64,000 nucleotides of DNA from Mucilaginibacter sp. SMC90 (lineage in GTDB: Bacteria > Bacteroidota > Bacteroidia > Sphingobacteriales > Sphingobacteriaceae): assembly GCF_022811725.1 (NCBI RefSeq), contig NZ_CP094527.1, positions 3,224,001-3,288,000 on the forward strand, given 5' to 3'. The position numbers and the translations under genes are program-made. The number at the start of each line of letters is the position of its first letter. The stretch's first letter is position 1. The notes beneath the pieces were generated by a model that worked only from the letters and a program-made list of their open reading frames with translations, searched no databases and was not told where the DNA came from. Positions 48,798 to 60,100 of the stretch are shown piece after piece.

Positions 48798-51686
48798 ATG
48801 AAACAACGATTACTTTTGATAATGCCTTTTTTATTATTGTCGGCAGGGCTGTTTGCACAACAGTTACCCGCACGCAAGCCGGCTGCGTTGCCTCCTCCGC
48901 TTTTATTGAGGCAGGTTAGCGGGATAGTAAAAGATTCAACAGATCAATCAGTTGTAGGGGCAGTAGTTAAGCTTGTATCAAAAAAAGATACGGTAAGTAC
49001 AGCCACTAATGCCGATGGCATCTTTATTTTCAAAAATGTAAAACAGGCTACTTTTACACTCACCATCAGCAGCATCGGTTACCGTACCCTGGTGAAAAAA
49101 ATGCTTAACAATGATGCTGTACCAAGACTTACGTTAGACCCTATTATTTTGAAGCCCGAAACCAACGCCCTAAAAGAAGTTGTAGTTAATGGCACGCCAA
49201 GCATTGTATACAAAACAGATACAGTAGAATACCGCGCCAGCGACTATAAAGTACGCGAGAATGCCACGGTTGATGAGCTGCTGAAAAAGATGGAGGGCAT
49301 GGAAGTAGGAACAGACGGCACGTTAACGCACCAGGGACAGCAAATTACAAGGGCAAAGTTAAACGGTAAGGAATATGCCGGCGGCGATGTTGCCCAGGCC
49401 ATCCAAAACCTGCCTGCTGATATTGTGGATAAAATACAGGTAGTTGATGACTACGGCGATTTGGCGGCGCGTTCGGGTGTTAAAGATGGCGACCCTCAAA
49501 AGGTATTGAACATTACTACCAGGGCCGACAGATCAGTAGGCAACACCGGCAGGATAACTGCCCAGGGCGGTAATAATGACCGATATAACGGGCAGATCTT
49601 TGCCCAGCGCATTAATGCCAATGAGCAATTGGGTGTTATTGGCCGTATAGCCAATACGGTTACCGGCGTGGCTTCAACAGGGATAGCCGGTGGGGCAACC
49701 AACGGCGGGGGGGGAGGCTCTGGCGTTGGCGCAGGCGCAGCAAAAGGCGGTAGCCCGGGAACTACTTTCTCAGCCTCTCCTTCATTTAATTACCGCGATC
49801 AGTGGACCAAAAAGATACAGATAGTATCCAGTTATGCCTACCGTTACAGCGATAATAACTCGGTAAATAACAGCTATGGGCAAACCAACTCAACCTTGGG
49901 TTCAACTGATTTTACATCGCAAAGCACACGGGAAAACAAAACTAAAAGTCATAACCTGAGTTTTGAGATGGATTATAGTATTGATAGCGCTAATTATTTG
50001 CAAATAACACCCACGTTCAGTTACTCCAACTCTTCAAATTTCAGCACCTCGGTTACCGATAATATTAATAATTTTACCACAGGTTTTGAACACCCGGTGG
50101 TAAACGGTGCAAACGGCAGCCTGAATAGCGCCCCCAACTATGGTGCTACTGTATTATATCAGCACATATTTAAAAAGCCGCATCGTAACGTTTCTTTCCA
50201 ATTCAGCATTAACAGGTCTAACAGCCAGGCCAATGGTGATAGGGATAATGATTATCATTACTATTTTGATAACACCCGCGATTCCTTACTACGTGACTCG
50301 GCCTCGCATTTATTAACCAACCGCACAAGTAAAAATACTACTTACCGCACCAGCGTTACCTATGTTGAACCTATCAACCTGGTATCACAGTTTGAATTTA
50401 ACGGCCAGGTACGCACTGCAGTTTATGATAATAAGGCTATATCCGATACGGTTCTCGCAAACGGACAAATAGTTGAACTTACCCGGCTCGACAATATCTA
50501 TAACTACTCCTTTACCGAAACCCGGGCTACGTTAAACTACCGGTACAATGGTGAAAAAGTAAACCTTTCACTGGGTACTACCATAGTGCCTACGTTATTA
50601 ACCGGTACCAAAATAAATAACGGCACCAGCGAGAACGTGGCCACATCACGGTCTGATTTTAAGATCATACCGGTGTTCAGGTTCTCCTATTCGTGGTCGC
50701 GTACCGAACGGATCTCTATAGCGTATTCGGGTACCAATACCGAACCTAATTTCCAACAGATCCAGCCGTTCACAGATCGGTCCGACCCAAATAACATTGT
50801 TGTGGGTAACCCTAATCTGAAGCCAACGTTCACGAACTCCCTTAATGTTATTTATAACAATTACCTGCCAAACTCCCGGTTTAATCTATCCTTCAATATC
50901 AATGGTACCACTATTGATAATCAAACAACAACCAATGTTTTACAGATCAGGCAATTCCTCTCTGCCGACCCGATGGATCCTACTAACGAAACTAAGTTCA
51001 AGTACAAAACCATTAACGAGATCCATTATATCAATATTAACGGATCGTACGCTATCGTGGGCCGTTATAATATTGCAAAACAGTTTGATGATCGCCGCTA
51101 TAACTTATCACTTAACGGCAATGTAACCTATGCTTTTAACAATGCAATGAGTAATAACGTGCTTTATCATAATACTAACTGGCGTTTTGATGAACGTTTT
51201 GGACCGCGCATAAATCCAACCGATTGGTTTGAGGTAAACCCGTATGTTGGTTATGATATTTCGCGTTCCTTCACCACTTTGCACAATGCCGATCCTACCT
51301 CGCTCAGAACAACTTCATTGGGCATAGATGGTAAAGTTTATTTTCTGAAAACTTTCCAGGTAAATTATAGCGCGGCTAAAAGTTACGTTACCGGTTTAAC
51401 CGGGATTAACAGTAATCCTTTTGTGATCAATGCCGGCTTTGAAAAAGAGTTTCTGGCAAAAAAGAATCTGGTACTTACCTTTAACGTGTATGATATCCTG
51501 CACCAGAATAATTTTATACAGCAAACCCTTTCGCCGCAGGGAGGGTATACCAATACCTTGTCAAGCACGCTGAGCAGGTATTTTTTAGTTGGATTGCGTT
51601 TGAACCTGCAGAAATGGAGCGGGGTGCCAAAACGTAATGGTAAAACGATGAAAAGGAGAGGAGATGGTAGTTTTATTTATGAGTAA
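48798..51686 (+). CDS. TonB-receptor-like outer membrane beta-barrel protein
   Basis: A 962-residue protein with a signal peptide (about 1-20), a CarboxypepD_reg-like domain (about 40-115; VSGIVKDSTDQSVVGAVVKL), a plug-like region (about 120-240; VRENATVDELLKKMEGMEV, TRAKLNGKEYAGGDV) and a long barrel rich in aromatic beta strands to the C terminus. A Gly/Ala-rich insert lies at about 295-320 (GGATNGGGGGSGVGAG). A typical SusC has no such insert and no SusD partner is encoded here. It may import or export an unknown substrate with the Gly-rich protein encoded upstream. Confidence 0.85.
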   Translation: MKQRLLLIMPFLLLSAGLFAQQLPARKPAALPPPLLLRQVSGIVKDSTDQSVVGAVVKLVSKKDTVSTATNADGIFIFKNVKQATFTLTISSIGYRTLVKKMLNNDAVPRLTLDPIILKPETNALKEVVVNGTPSIVYKTDTVEYRASDYKVRENATVDELLKKMEGMEVGTDGTLTHQGQQITRAKLNGKEYAGGDVAQAIQNLPADIVDKIQVVDDYGDLAARSGVKDGDPQKVLNITTRADRSVGNTGRITAQGGNNDRYNGQIFAQRINANEQLGVIGRIANTVTGVASTGIAGGATNGGGGGSGVGAGAAKGGSPGTTFSASPSFNYRDQWTKKIQIVSSYAYRYSDNNSVNNSYGQTNSTLGSTDFTSQSTRENKTKSHNLSFEMDYSIDSANYLQITPTFSYSNSSNFSTSVTDNINNFTTGFEHPVVNGANGSLNSAPNYGATVLYQHIFKKPHRNVSFQFSINRSNSQANGDRDNDYHYYFDNTRDSLLRDSASHLLTNRTSKNTTYRTSVTYVEPINLVSQFEFNGQVRTAVYDNKAISDTVLANGQIVELTRLDNIYNYSFTETRATLNYRYNGEKVNLSLGTTIVPTLLTGTKINNGTSENVATSRSDFKIIPVFRFSYSWSRTERISIAYSGTNTEPNFQQIQPFTDRSDPNNIVVGNPNLKPTFTNSLNVIYNNYLPNSRFNLSFNINGTTIDNQTTTNVLQIRQFLSADPMDPTNETKFKYKTINEIHYININGSYAIVGRYNIAKQFDDRRYNLSLNGNVTYAFNNAMSNNVLYHNTNWRFDERFGPRINPTDWFEVNPYVGYDISRSFTTLHNADPTSLRTTSLGIDGKVYFLKTFQVNYSAAKSYVTGLTGINSNPFVINAGFEKEFLAKKNLVLTFNVYDILHQNNFIQQTLSPQGGYTNTLSSTLSRYFLVGLRLNLQKWSGVPKRNGKTMKRRGDGSFIYE

Positions 51687-51829
51687 TTACAGACCGGGTA
51701 ATTTTATCAAGCTTGTGCTGTGCGGGATAGCAAAATTTCCTATTGTACCATTTATGCCGGTTATTAAACAAAGCAATTATTGCTTTCGGTTCCTGATTAA
51801 TTATATCTTTATAACAGGAGACCTTTTTT

Positions 51830-54295
51830 ATGACTACACTAAGGCTTACAACTGCTGTTATAATCTTCATCTTTTGCTTTTCCGGATTTCGGGTTACTGC
51901 GCAAAACCCCGACACTATTAAGCAAAAAACGGATAGCATAAAACTTGACTATGTTACCCGTATGCAGGCTTTTGCCAAGCATGCCGCCCGGGAAAGCCAG
52001 GACGATTTTAATACCGACAAAGCAACTATCGAACAAAAAAAAGGCCTTGAAGAAATAAAAAAGAGCAATCAAAGAGCCAAAATATTTCTTAAGCATACCC
52101 TGGACACCGCCGAAGTAACCGCAGAACTAAAAATGATCGAGCTGGATTTTAAGGCGGCAGGCGATGGGGTTTTTACGCGCAAAGGCACAGCCCAAACTTT
52201 CAGGAACCTAACTGCAACAGGTAACATCATAAACGAATTGCTGAATAAAGCACTTGCGCATAAAGTAAGGCTTGACCTGTACCAATATCAATTAAATACA
52301 ATTCGTTATGAGTTAGACTCCTTATTATCAGCTCCTGCACTTTTCAAATTTCCAAAAGACTCAGCCACCTTAACGAAATACATGCGGCAGCTGGTAGTTG
52401 TGGCTTATGAAGCACACCCGGTAGATAGCGTACTAAAGCAGGCTAACGGCAACGTTACCTCATTGCTTAATGATGTTAACCTTACCATTTTTAAGTTACA
52501 ATCAAGTTTAGACGAAATTGTGAACGATCAGACCGAACTGGCTAACAACGCATTTAAACGTGAATTCGCCAATATTTGGGTAACGGATAGGTATTCCCGT
52601 CCTTTTAACGAAATTTTAAGGCAATCGGGCGATAAGGCAAACCTTACCTCTTCCTTTTTTTTAGCGAATAATAAAGGGAAACTGGCCGTGATGATCCTGC
52701 TCATCATTGTAGCATTTGTCTATCTCCAGTCACTCAAAAGCATTTATATAGAAAGGGATCTGATAACAGCGAGCCTTGAAGGGCAGCTGGTAATACGCTA
52801 CCCGCTGCTTTCTGCTATCCTCATTGTGATTAATCTTTATCAATTTTTATTCTACTCACCACCTTTTATCGTGAATGTTGCACTCTGGCTTATTTCCGGA
52901 GTTTCATTGAGTTTGATTTTTAGAAAATTTATTACGCCCTTTTGGATGAAAGTATGGCTGGGGATGCTTTTGTTATTTATCCTGTCCTCATTTGATAACC
53001 TGATCCTTCAGGCTTCCCGTTTAGAACGATGGCTAATGCTTTTAACATCCGCAGTGGGTGTAATAGGCAGTGTGGCTGTTTTATGGAAAGGTCGCCTCCA
53101 GGAACTCCGGGAAAAATGGATCATTTATTCTATTGGCCTTGTAGCTATATTAGAGTTGGGCTCGCTCATCGCCAATGTGTTTGGCCGGTATAATCTGGGT
53201 AAATCACTGATGATAGGCGGCTATATGAACGTGGTGATCGCTATCGTATTTCTCTGGATTGTAAGGTTGATCAATGAAGGGCTTTTCCTGGCTTATAATG
53301 TGTATACCAAACAGGATAAGAAGCTTTTTTATTTAAACTTCGATAAAATTGGTAAGCGTGCCCCTGTATTATTGCATATGGTGATGGTTTTGGGCTGGCT
53401 GATTCTTTTTGGACGTAATTTTCCGGCATTTGAGTCTTTTGCCAGCCCCCTTCGTGACTTTTTCACTACCGAACGGACATTAGGCGATTACACCTTTACG
53501 ATCAGTAACCTTGTATTGTTTATCGCCATTATGGGTACATCGGTATTGATATCCCGCATTGTGTCATTTTTTGCCGGAGACCATGGCCTCAGATCCGATA
53601 AACAGGGTAGCCAGGGCTCTCAGGGCATTGGCAGCTGGTTATTATTGATCCGTATATCAATTTTAAGTATAGGTCTTTTCCTTGCATTGGCGGCTTCGGG
53701 TATCCCTATCGATAAATTAACCATTGTATTAGGTGCATTAGGCGTTGGTATTGGCTTTGGCCTACAAACCCTGGTTAATAACCTGGTAAGCGGGCTGATC
53801 ATTGCATTTGAAAAGCCTGTAAATGTGGGTGATGTTGTTGATATAGGCGGACAGGGAGGTACAATGAAATCTATCGGGTTCCGAAGCAGCGTTATCTCTA
53901 CCTGGGATGGTGCAGATCTGATCATGCCTAATGGCGACCTGTTGAGTACCCACTTAACTAACTGGACCCTGGCCGGCGGCCGCAAACGAAGCGTAATTGT
54001 TGTAGGTGTTGCTTATGACTCTGATTTGCAGAAAGTGCGGCAGGTGGTTACCGGTATATTGGAAGCCGAAGAACGACTTGCCAAACATCCGGCTTATGTT
54101 ATCCAGTTTGACCAGTTTGCTGCAAGTTCGATAGATCTGCGCGTTTATTTCTGGGTTAAAAACCTCGGGGAGGCCAATGACGTAAAAAGTGACCTGATCA
54201 TGGCCTTAACTGAAGCTTTTCGTACCAGTGATATTCATATTCCGTTCCATCAACATGATATTTATATTCATGAAAAGAAGCTGCCAGGCAGCTAA
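51830..54295 (+). CDS. MscS-family mechanosensitive ion channel, large form
   Basis: An 821-residue protein with a signal peptide (ending VTAQN), a long periplasmic helical region (about 30-270), about ten membrane segments (about 280-600) and a C-terminal MscS core. The pore-lining helix and beta domain show GALGVGIGFGLQTLVNNLVS, FEKPVNVGDVVDIG and MPNGDLLSTHLTNWT. MscK/YbiO-like large channels open under membrane tension and protect from hypoosmotic shock. An AGGAGA eight bases before the ATG is one of the few Shine-Dalgarno-like sites in the window. It stands alone. Confidence 0.93.
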   Translation: MTTLRLTTAVIIFIFCFSGFRVTAQNPDTIKQKTDSIKLDYVTRMQAFAKHAARESQDDFNTDKATIEQKKGLEEIKKSNQRAKIFLKHTLDTAEVTAELKMIELDFKAAGDGVFTRKGTAQTFRNLTATGNIINELLNKALAHKVRLDLYQYQLNTIRYELDSLLSAPALFKFPKDSATLTKYMRQLVVVAYEAHPVDSVLKQANGNVTSLLNDVNLTIFKLQSSLDEIVNDQTELANNAFKREFANIWVTDRYSRPFNEILRQSGDKANLTSSFFLANNKGKLAVMILLIIVAFVYLQSLKSIYIERDLITASLEGQLVIRYPLLSAILIVINLYQFLFYSPPFIVNVALWLISGVSLSLIFRKFITPFWMKVWLGMLLLFILSSFDNLILQASRLERWLMLLTSAVGVIGSVAVLWKGRLQELREKWIIYSIGLVAILELGSLIANVFGRYNLGKSLMIGGYMNVVIAIVFLWIVRLINEGLFLAYNVYTKQDKKLFYLNFDKIGKRAPVLLHMVMVLGWLILFGRNFPAFESFASPLRDFFTTERTLGDYTFTISNLVLFIAIMGTSVLISRIVSFFAGDHGLRSDKQGSQGSQGIGSWLLLIRISILSIGLFLALAASGIPIDKLTIVLGALGVGIGFGLQTLVNNLVSGLIIAFEKPVNVGDVVDIGGQGGTMKSIGFRSSVISTWDGADLIMPNGDLLSTHLTNWTLAGGRKRSVIVVGVAYDSDLQKVRQVVTGILEAEERLAKHPAYVIQFDQFAASSIDLRVYFWVKNLGEANDVKSDLIMALTEAFRTSDIHIPFHQHDIYIHEKKLPGS

Positions 54296-54416
54296 GTGCA
54301 AAAGATGATTACTGCCCCGGTTTCGATATGATAATAAGCGCCGATTATTTTATTGAATGCCTTTGGTTTGATAATTTACGTTTCAAAGTCTTTTAGGTTC
54401 AGTAAATCATATTGGG

Positions 54417-55502
54417 CTATTGGTGTGTGTTAAATGTGTACTGGCCCTGGGCCGTTGCCGAAATTACAATAGTTCCGTCCCATGCGGTACTGTAAACCTT
54501 TTTGATCAGATACTCGGTGAATTCAGAAGGGCTGCCCTGATATGAGCCTTTTGTTCCTACGCAAGCGGTAAAATTTGTGGGGCGGGTTATTGTCAAGCTG
54601 TCTTCCAGTAATTTAACAGACTCGAGATGCGGGTGCGCATAAGTGTAGGCTGTGTAGGGCTTTGGCTTTCCGTCAGACGGCCAGCCGTCATCCCATTGTC
54701 CGCAGGATATAAAAGCATATTTAGGCTTGATGGCCGACAGCCATTCGGAAGTGATGGCGCTCCTGGAGCCGTGATGACCTACCTGCATAACATCGGCTTT
54801 CAAAGCGTCGGTTCCACTATATAACTTAAGTACCTGTTTGATCCCGCTTTCCTCAAGGTCACCCGAAAATAAAAAAGAAGCATTTCCGAAAGTAACCTTG
54901 ATCACCATACTATGATTATCCGGATCTTCATACTGGTCTTTTGACCAGCCCGCAGGGCGAGCTACAAAAGACCCGCTGTAAATTACGATCTTAGGGTCGA
55001 TGGTTCCGCTTACCGGGTCAATAATAATGTTCGTCAATCCGGTATGATTGGGCACACCCATGGCGTTATCAAATGTAATTGCCTCATAGCGGCAACCAAA
55101 TTGGTGAAAGTGGTGCTGCATCCAAATTTGGTTCACTTCGGTGTTCGTCACCTGTCGCCGTCCATTATCAACATAGTTTAGGATCTTAAAATTTCGCGTC
55201 AAATCATCAAGCGCAATATTATGATCAATATGCTGGTGAGTGATCATGATGCCATTAAGCGTATTGTGAAGATCGGTACGGCGTTGAAAAAATGCCCTCA
55301 GGTAATTAATCAGCATAATTTCATGATCTGGGGCTGCACCTGCATCAATGAGTACGGCTCCCTGTGGAAATTCCAGGAGAACAGAAAGCCCTTGTCCTAC
55401 GTCAATGACATGGGCATACATTTTATCAGCCGGTGATTGGCCGAACGTGTGGGAGCCATAAAAAAGCAGCAGCCAAAGGACAGTGGGTTTAAAGCGGTTC
55501 AT
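54417..55502 (-). CDS. Secreted metallo-beta-lactamase-fold hydrolase (ComEC/Rec2 C-terminal-like)
   Basis: A 361-residue protein from the ATG at 55502, with a signal peptide ending HTFGQ. HVIDVGQGLSVLLEFPQGAV, LIDAGA and the metal-binding motif THQHIDHN (about 93-100) are those of the ComEC-like beta-lactamase domain, here without membrane segments; FLFSGDLEESGIK and QVGHHGSRSA complete the metal ligands. The family includes nucleases and phosphodiesterases; periplasmic members may degrade DNA or nucleotides. It is convergent with the MscS gene and has no operon partner. Confidence 0.87.
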   Translation of the reverse strand: MNRFKPTVLWLLLFYGSHTFGQSPADKMYAHVIDVGQGLSVLLEFPQGAVLIDAGAAPDHEIMLINYLRAFFQRRTDLHNTLNGIMITHQHIDHNIALDDLTRNFKILNYVDNGRRQVTNTEVNQIWMQHHFHQFGCRYEAITFDNAMGVPNHTGLTNIIIDPVSGTIDPKIVIYSGSFVARPAGWSKDQYEDPDNHSMVIKVTFGNASFLFSGDLEESGIKQVLKLYSGTDALKADVMQVGHHGSRSAITSEWLSAIKPKYAFISCGQWDDGWPSDGKPKPYTAYTYAHPHLESVKLLEDSLTITRPTNFTACVGTKGSYQGSPSEFTEYLIKKVYSTAWDGTIVISATAQGQYTFNTHQ

Positions 55503-55520
55503 GGGGGATGATTTAAACAA

Positions 55521-55905
55521 GTTGAATTTAATTAAATTATTTGATAATCAATGTTTTGGTTGTTTAAATGCTTTGCGGGAATTGAGCCAATGCGCTTACT
55601 TACAGCATCCCGGTTCTTAGTCTGATAAACGCCTGGTACCTTTGATCGCAAATGTTTAAATCAATAATTGTAATCACGCTTTAAAACCGGATGGATACCG
55701 AGGCAAAAGTATCTGAAGGCTAAGTTGTTAATAATAATTTGTAAGCTATTTTTCCTATATCTCGATTATAGTTTCCCGCTGGGGATTCTTCTGTTTTTTT
55801 CTTATATCACGTTAATGTTAAAAAATGTTTAATTTTTTTTATGTTGATATACCCCCGGGCGCGCACTTAACCGTAATACCTTATATAAGCATTTGATAGG
55901 CTATT
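55521..55905 (+). other. 385-base gap upstream of the FecR gene, no gene seen
   Basis: No convincing gene, tRNA or terminator. It is AT-rich towards its right end and should hold the promoter of the FecR-SusC-SusD locus. Notably it contains no ECF sigma factor gene, which usually precedes a FecR-type gene in this phylum. Confidence 0.4.
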
Positions 55906-57021
55906 ATGACTAACCAGGAAAGTAAGGAACTGCTCAAAAAATATATCGACGGAAACTGTAATCAGGAGGAAATTGCTTGGATAGAAAGCTGGTATAACGA
56001 CGCAGCTGATAACGGAACCGCGCCCTCGCACCAGGAAATTGAGAAAGCGTATGCTGCTGTCAGCGCGAATTTACCCAAGCCAACCCGCATTGCCGGCAGA
56101 AGGTTTCGCCTTTCAATAGCGGCTTCCATACTTTTATGTATGTCTGTTGCAGTATATTTTCTTTTGCGCCAGGCACCGCCTACCCCCAAAAACAACATTA
56201 CCGTAGTTAAACAAAATGATTGGAAACCGGGCAGTAATAAAGCAATACTTACTTTAGGGAACGGTCAGCATATTACTTTAACCGGCACCTCTAATGGCAA
56301 AATAGCACAGCAAGGAAATATTGTTATCAATAAAACTGCCGAGGGGCAACTTGTTTATAGTGGGGCAGACCAGGGATCAGCTGATGTCCTGTACAACACG
56401 ACTGCTACACCGCGTGGGGGCGAATATCATTTAACGCTGACTGATGGTACTAATGTTTGGTTAAACGCTGCATCTTCCATAACCTATCCAACAGCATTTA
56501 CAGGCAACGACAGAACCGTGCAGATTACCGGCGAAGTTTATTTTGAGGTTGCCCATAACCAACAAAAGCCATTTAAAGTTATAACCCGGGGCCAAACCGT
56601 TGAGGTGTTAGGTACGCACTTCAATATCAACGCTTATGAAGATGAATCAGCTATAAAAACAACGCTGTATGAAGGCGCGGTAAAAGTTAGCAAGGATGCA
56701 CAAACCGCTTTGTTAAAACCGGGAGAACAAGCCATTGATAACACCAGGGGATCTGCCATCAGGGTAACCAATGATTTTAACAGCGAAGAAGTTATTGCCT
56801 GGAAAAATGGAAGATTTTATTTCGACTATACGGATGTAAATATGGTTTTACGCCAAATTGGGCGCTGGTATGATGTAGACATCATATACGAAGGGAAAAT
56901 ACCCGATAAACGGCTTTCGGGCTCATTTTCGAGATATATCAACGCATCAAAGGCATTATCAATATTAGAGTATGCAGGTATTAACTTCAAAATTGAAGGG
57001 AGGAAAATTATCGTAAAATAA
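55906..57021 (+). CDS. FecR-family anti-sigma factor
   Basis: A 371-residue single-span protein. The cytoplasmic N terminus (about 1-70; LLKKYIDGNCNQEEIAWIESW) is the anti-sigma region, a membrane segment follows at about 68-88, then a periplasmic FecR domain (about 165-280; TPRGGEYHLTLTDGTNVWLN, FEVAHNQQKPFKVIT) and a C-terminal secretin/TonB-like DUF4974 domain (about 295-371). It transmits ligand binding by the SusC receptor, which has the matching N-terminal STN domain, to an ECF sigma factor. No sigma gene is adjacent. Confidence 0.93.
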   Translation: MTNQESKELLKKYIDGNCNQEEIAWIESWYNDAADNGTAPSHQEIEKAYAAVSANLPKPTRIAGRRFRLSIAASILLCMSVAVYFLLRQAPPTPKNNITVVKQNDWKPGSNKAILTLGNGQHITLTGTSNGKIAQQGNIVINKTAEGQLVYSGADQGSADVLYNTTATPRGGEYHLTLTDGTNVWLNAASSITYPTAFTGNDRTVQITGEVYFEVAHNQQKPFKVITRGQTVEVLGTHFNINAYEDESAIKTTLYEGAVKVSKDAQTALLKPGEQAIDNTRGSAIRVTNDFNSEEVIAWKNGRFYFDYTDVNMVLRQIGRWYDVDIIYEGKIPDKRLSGSFSRYINASKALSILEYAGINFKIEGRKIIVK

Positions 57022-57183
57022 TTACTATTTCCCGTATCAAAACGGCAGCCAGGCTCCCGTTTCCCGTCATGAGCTCAAAAAAAACCGGAGAGTGGTGACA
57101 CACTTCCCGGCCAAAAGTTTGGGTTAACCATGAATTTAATTTGAACTAAACAAGGTACTTACAAACCCAAACCATACAAAAGT

Positions 57184-60100
57184 ATGCAAAATTTTACTTT
57201 AAGTCCTTTCTTAAATTATAAGAAAGGACTTCACAAATTTTTCCTGGTTATGAGATTGACCACTTTAGGAATCCTGTTCTGTATCATGCAGGTAAGCGCT
57301 GCCACTTTTGCACAGCGCATTAACCTCAAAGCAAAGAACATCTCTTACGAGAGGCTCTTCAAAAATATTGAACAGCAAAGCGGCTACACTTTTGTGTATG
57401 ACCCTGATGTATTGCGTGCACTCCCCAATTTTAACATTGAGATCAATGATGCCAGTCTTGCCCAGGTTATGGACAAAGCATTGGCCGATAAGCCATTGAC
57501 CTACAAGGTTATTGATAATACTGTAGTTGTGCGCGTAAAAGAAACTGTACCGGCGGCAACACGCAATGAGCTTATTTTAATATCAGGCCTGGTTACGGGG
57601 CATGATAATAATCCACTCCCCGGGGCAACCGTTAAAGTGAAAGGATCAACTATTATTGGCGGCTGGGTGACCGATGCGCAAGGCCGGTTCAATGCCCTGG
57701 TTAATTCAAAAGATGTGGTGCTGGTATTTTCTTATATAGGTTATCAAACACAAGAGGTACGGATTGAAGACATTAAATCACCATTTACTATACATCTTAA
57801 AGAAGATGTTGGCAGGCTGGATGAGATTCAGGTAATTGCTTACGGGCAAACTACAAAAAGATTAAACGTGGGCGACCAGACCACCATTAGCGCTAAAGAA
57901 ATTGAAAAATACCCTGTTGGTAACGTTTTAACCGCATTACAGGGTACTGTACCAGGCATGGTGATCACGCAATCTACCGGGCAGGTCGGCAGCAGTTTCA
58001 ATGTAGTCATCAGAGGGCAAAATGGGTTATCCGCTGCATCGCCGCTTTACATTGTAGATGGCATTCCGTATACCGGCGGCTCATTCGCCTCTTATAAATC
58101 CAGTTATTTAGGCTCGGCAAATTCTGCTTACGACGCGCTGAGTTTAATTAATCCATTGGATATCGAAAGTATCAACGTACTGAAAGATGCTGATGCCACT
58201 TCAATCTATGGTTCAAGGGGAGCTAATGGTGTTATCCTAATAACAACCAAAAAAGGCAAAACAGGCGATACTAAAATTGATGTAAACATTTTTAGCGGCA
58301 TAAGCAACGCCACCAGGGTACCGCAATTATTAAATACGCAGCAATATCTGCAAATGCGCCGGGAGGCAAAAAAGAATGATAATGCAGCTATACTGCCCAC
58401 TGATTATGACATCAACGGTACCTGGGATACTACCCGTTATACTGATTGGACAAAGGAATTTTTAAAGGGCACCAGCTACACCACCAATGCCCAGGCCAGT
58501 ATATCCGGAGGTGGCAACAATGTTTCTTACCTTGTAAGCGGTAACTACAGGCGGGCTACCAATGTGCAGCAGCTGGTTGGCGGAGCAGATCAGACATCCT
58601 CATTGCACTTTAACCTGAATTCAACAAGCAACAACCGGAAATTTAATCTTCAGTTTACAGGTGGCTATACTTACAACTTTAATAATATGCCGTCGGCCGA
58701 TTTAACAAATAGTGCCAATCTTGCTCCTGACGCGCCTGCTCTTCGTAATGCTGACGGTTCTTTAAACTTTGAGAACAATACACTTTTTAATCCGCTGGCA
58801 GTTGCCAACTCAATTGGCAGAACGACCTTGTCAAATTTAACCAGCAGCATGGTCGCCAGTTACCAGCTTACCCGCGACCTGAAAGCACTGGCAACCATTG
58901 GTTATAACAAACAATCATTGAATGAATTTCTGGCAATCCCGCTTGCCGCAATACAGCCAAGCAATATTGCGTTAGGTTCAAAAGGATCAGCAAATTATAC
59001 CTGGAACAACAATAGTTATTGGAGTATAGAGCCGCAGATTGAGTATAATCATGCCATAAGTAAAGGCACACTGGGAGTTTTAATTGGTGCAAGTTTGCAA
59101 AAGCAACTTACTGATGCTACACAGCTGCAAGCCAACGGCTACAGCAATGACCTTTTAATTAACAATATAACAGCGGCATCCAGCATTACGCCGTTTGGGT
59201 TGGGATATAACGCCTACAATTATAAATACAGCGCTCTTTATGGTCGATTAAATTATAACTGGCAAAATAAATATATCCTGGATCTCTCTGGCCGGTATGA
59301 CGGGTCAAGCAAGTTTGGCCAGGACCGTCAGTATCATTTTTTTTATGCAACCGGCGCAGGATGGGTGTTTAGCTCGGAAAAATTTTTAAAAAGCAATCTT
59401 CCTTTCCTGAGCTTTGGTAAAATAAGAGTAAGCTACGGAACCAGCGGTAATGACCAGATCGGTGTTTACCAATACCTTGAAAACTTTAATACGATAGCTT
59501 CTACAAACCCTTATCAGGGCGTACCCGGCATTACTCCCACTAACCTGCCTAATCCTTATTTGAGCTGGGAAACAGTAGCTAAGGCTAATATTGGATTGGA
59601 GCTTCAATTTCTGAAAGGCAGAATTAGTTTTCAAGGAAACCTATTCAGAAACCGCACAACTAACGTGTTGTCAGGCGTACCACTTTCATCAACCACGGGC
59701 TTTACTTCTATAACCCAAAACTATGATGCCAAAGTTCAAAATAAAGGATTTGACGCTACTTTAAGCACCATCAATATTCAATCCAAAAGCTTTACGTGGT
59801 CAACAACATTTATCATTAGCAAACAACGCAATTCATTGTTGTCCTTTCCAAATGCCAGTGCACTTATTTTGCGGCAGTTGAGCCAATCGGTCAACACGAT
59901 ATTTGTTAACCGTTATGCGGGCGTTGATCCGCAAACTGGTCTGTACCAGTTCTATGATAAAGACGGCAAAATTGTTTCAACCTATTCAAGCTCTGGCTCT
60001 GATCAAATCAAAACGATTAACACAGATCCTGGTTATTTCGGGTCCATTTCAAATAGCGTCAGCTTTAAAAACTTTACGCTTAGTTTCCTCTTCCGCGGTA

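Noticed and set aside
54627..54824. Plus-strand frames inside the metallo-beta-lactamase-fold gene
   Set aside because: The minus-strand gene has a signal peptide and full metal-binding motifs, so these are shadows.
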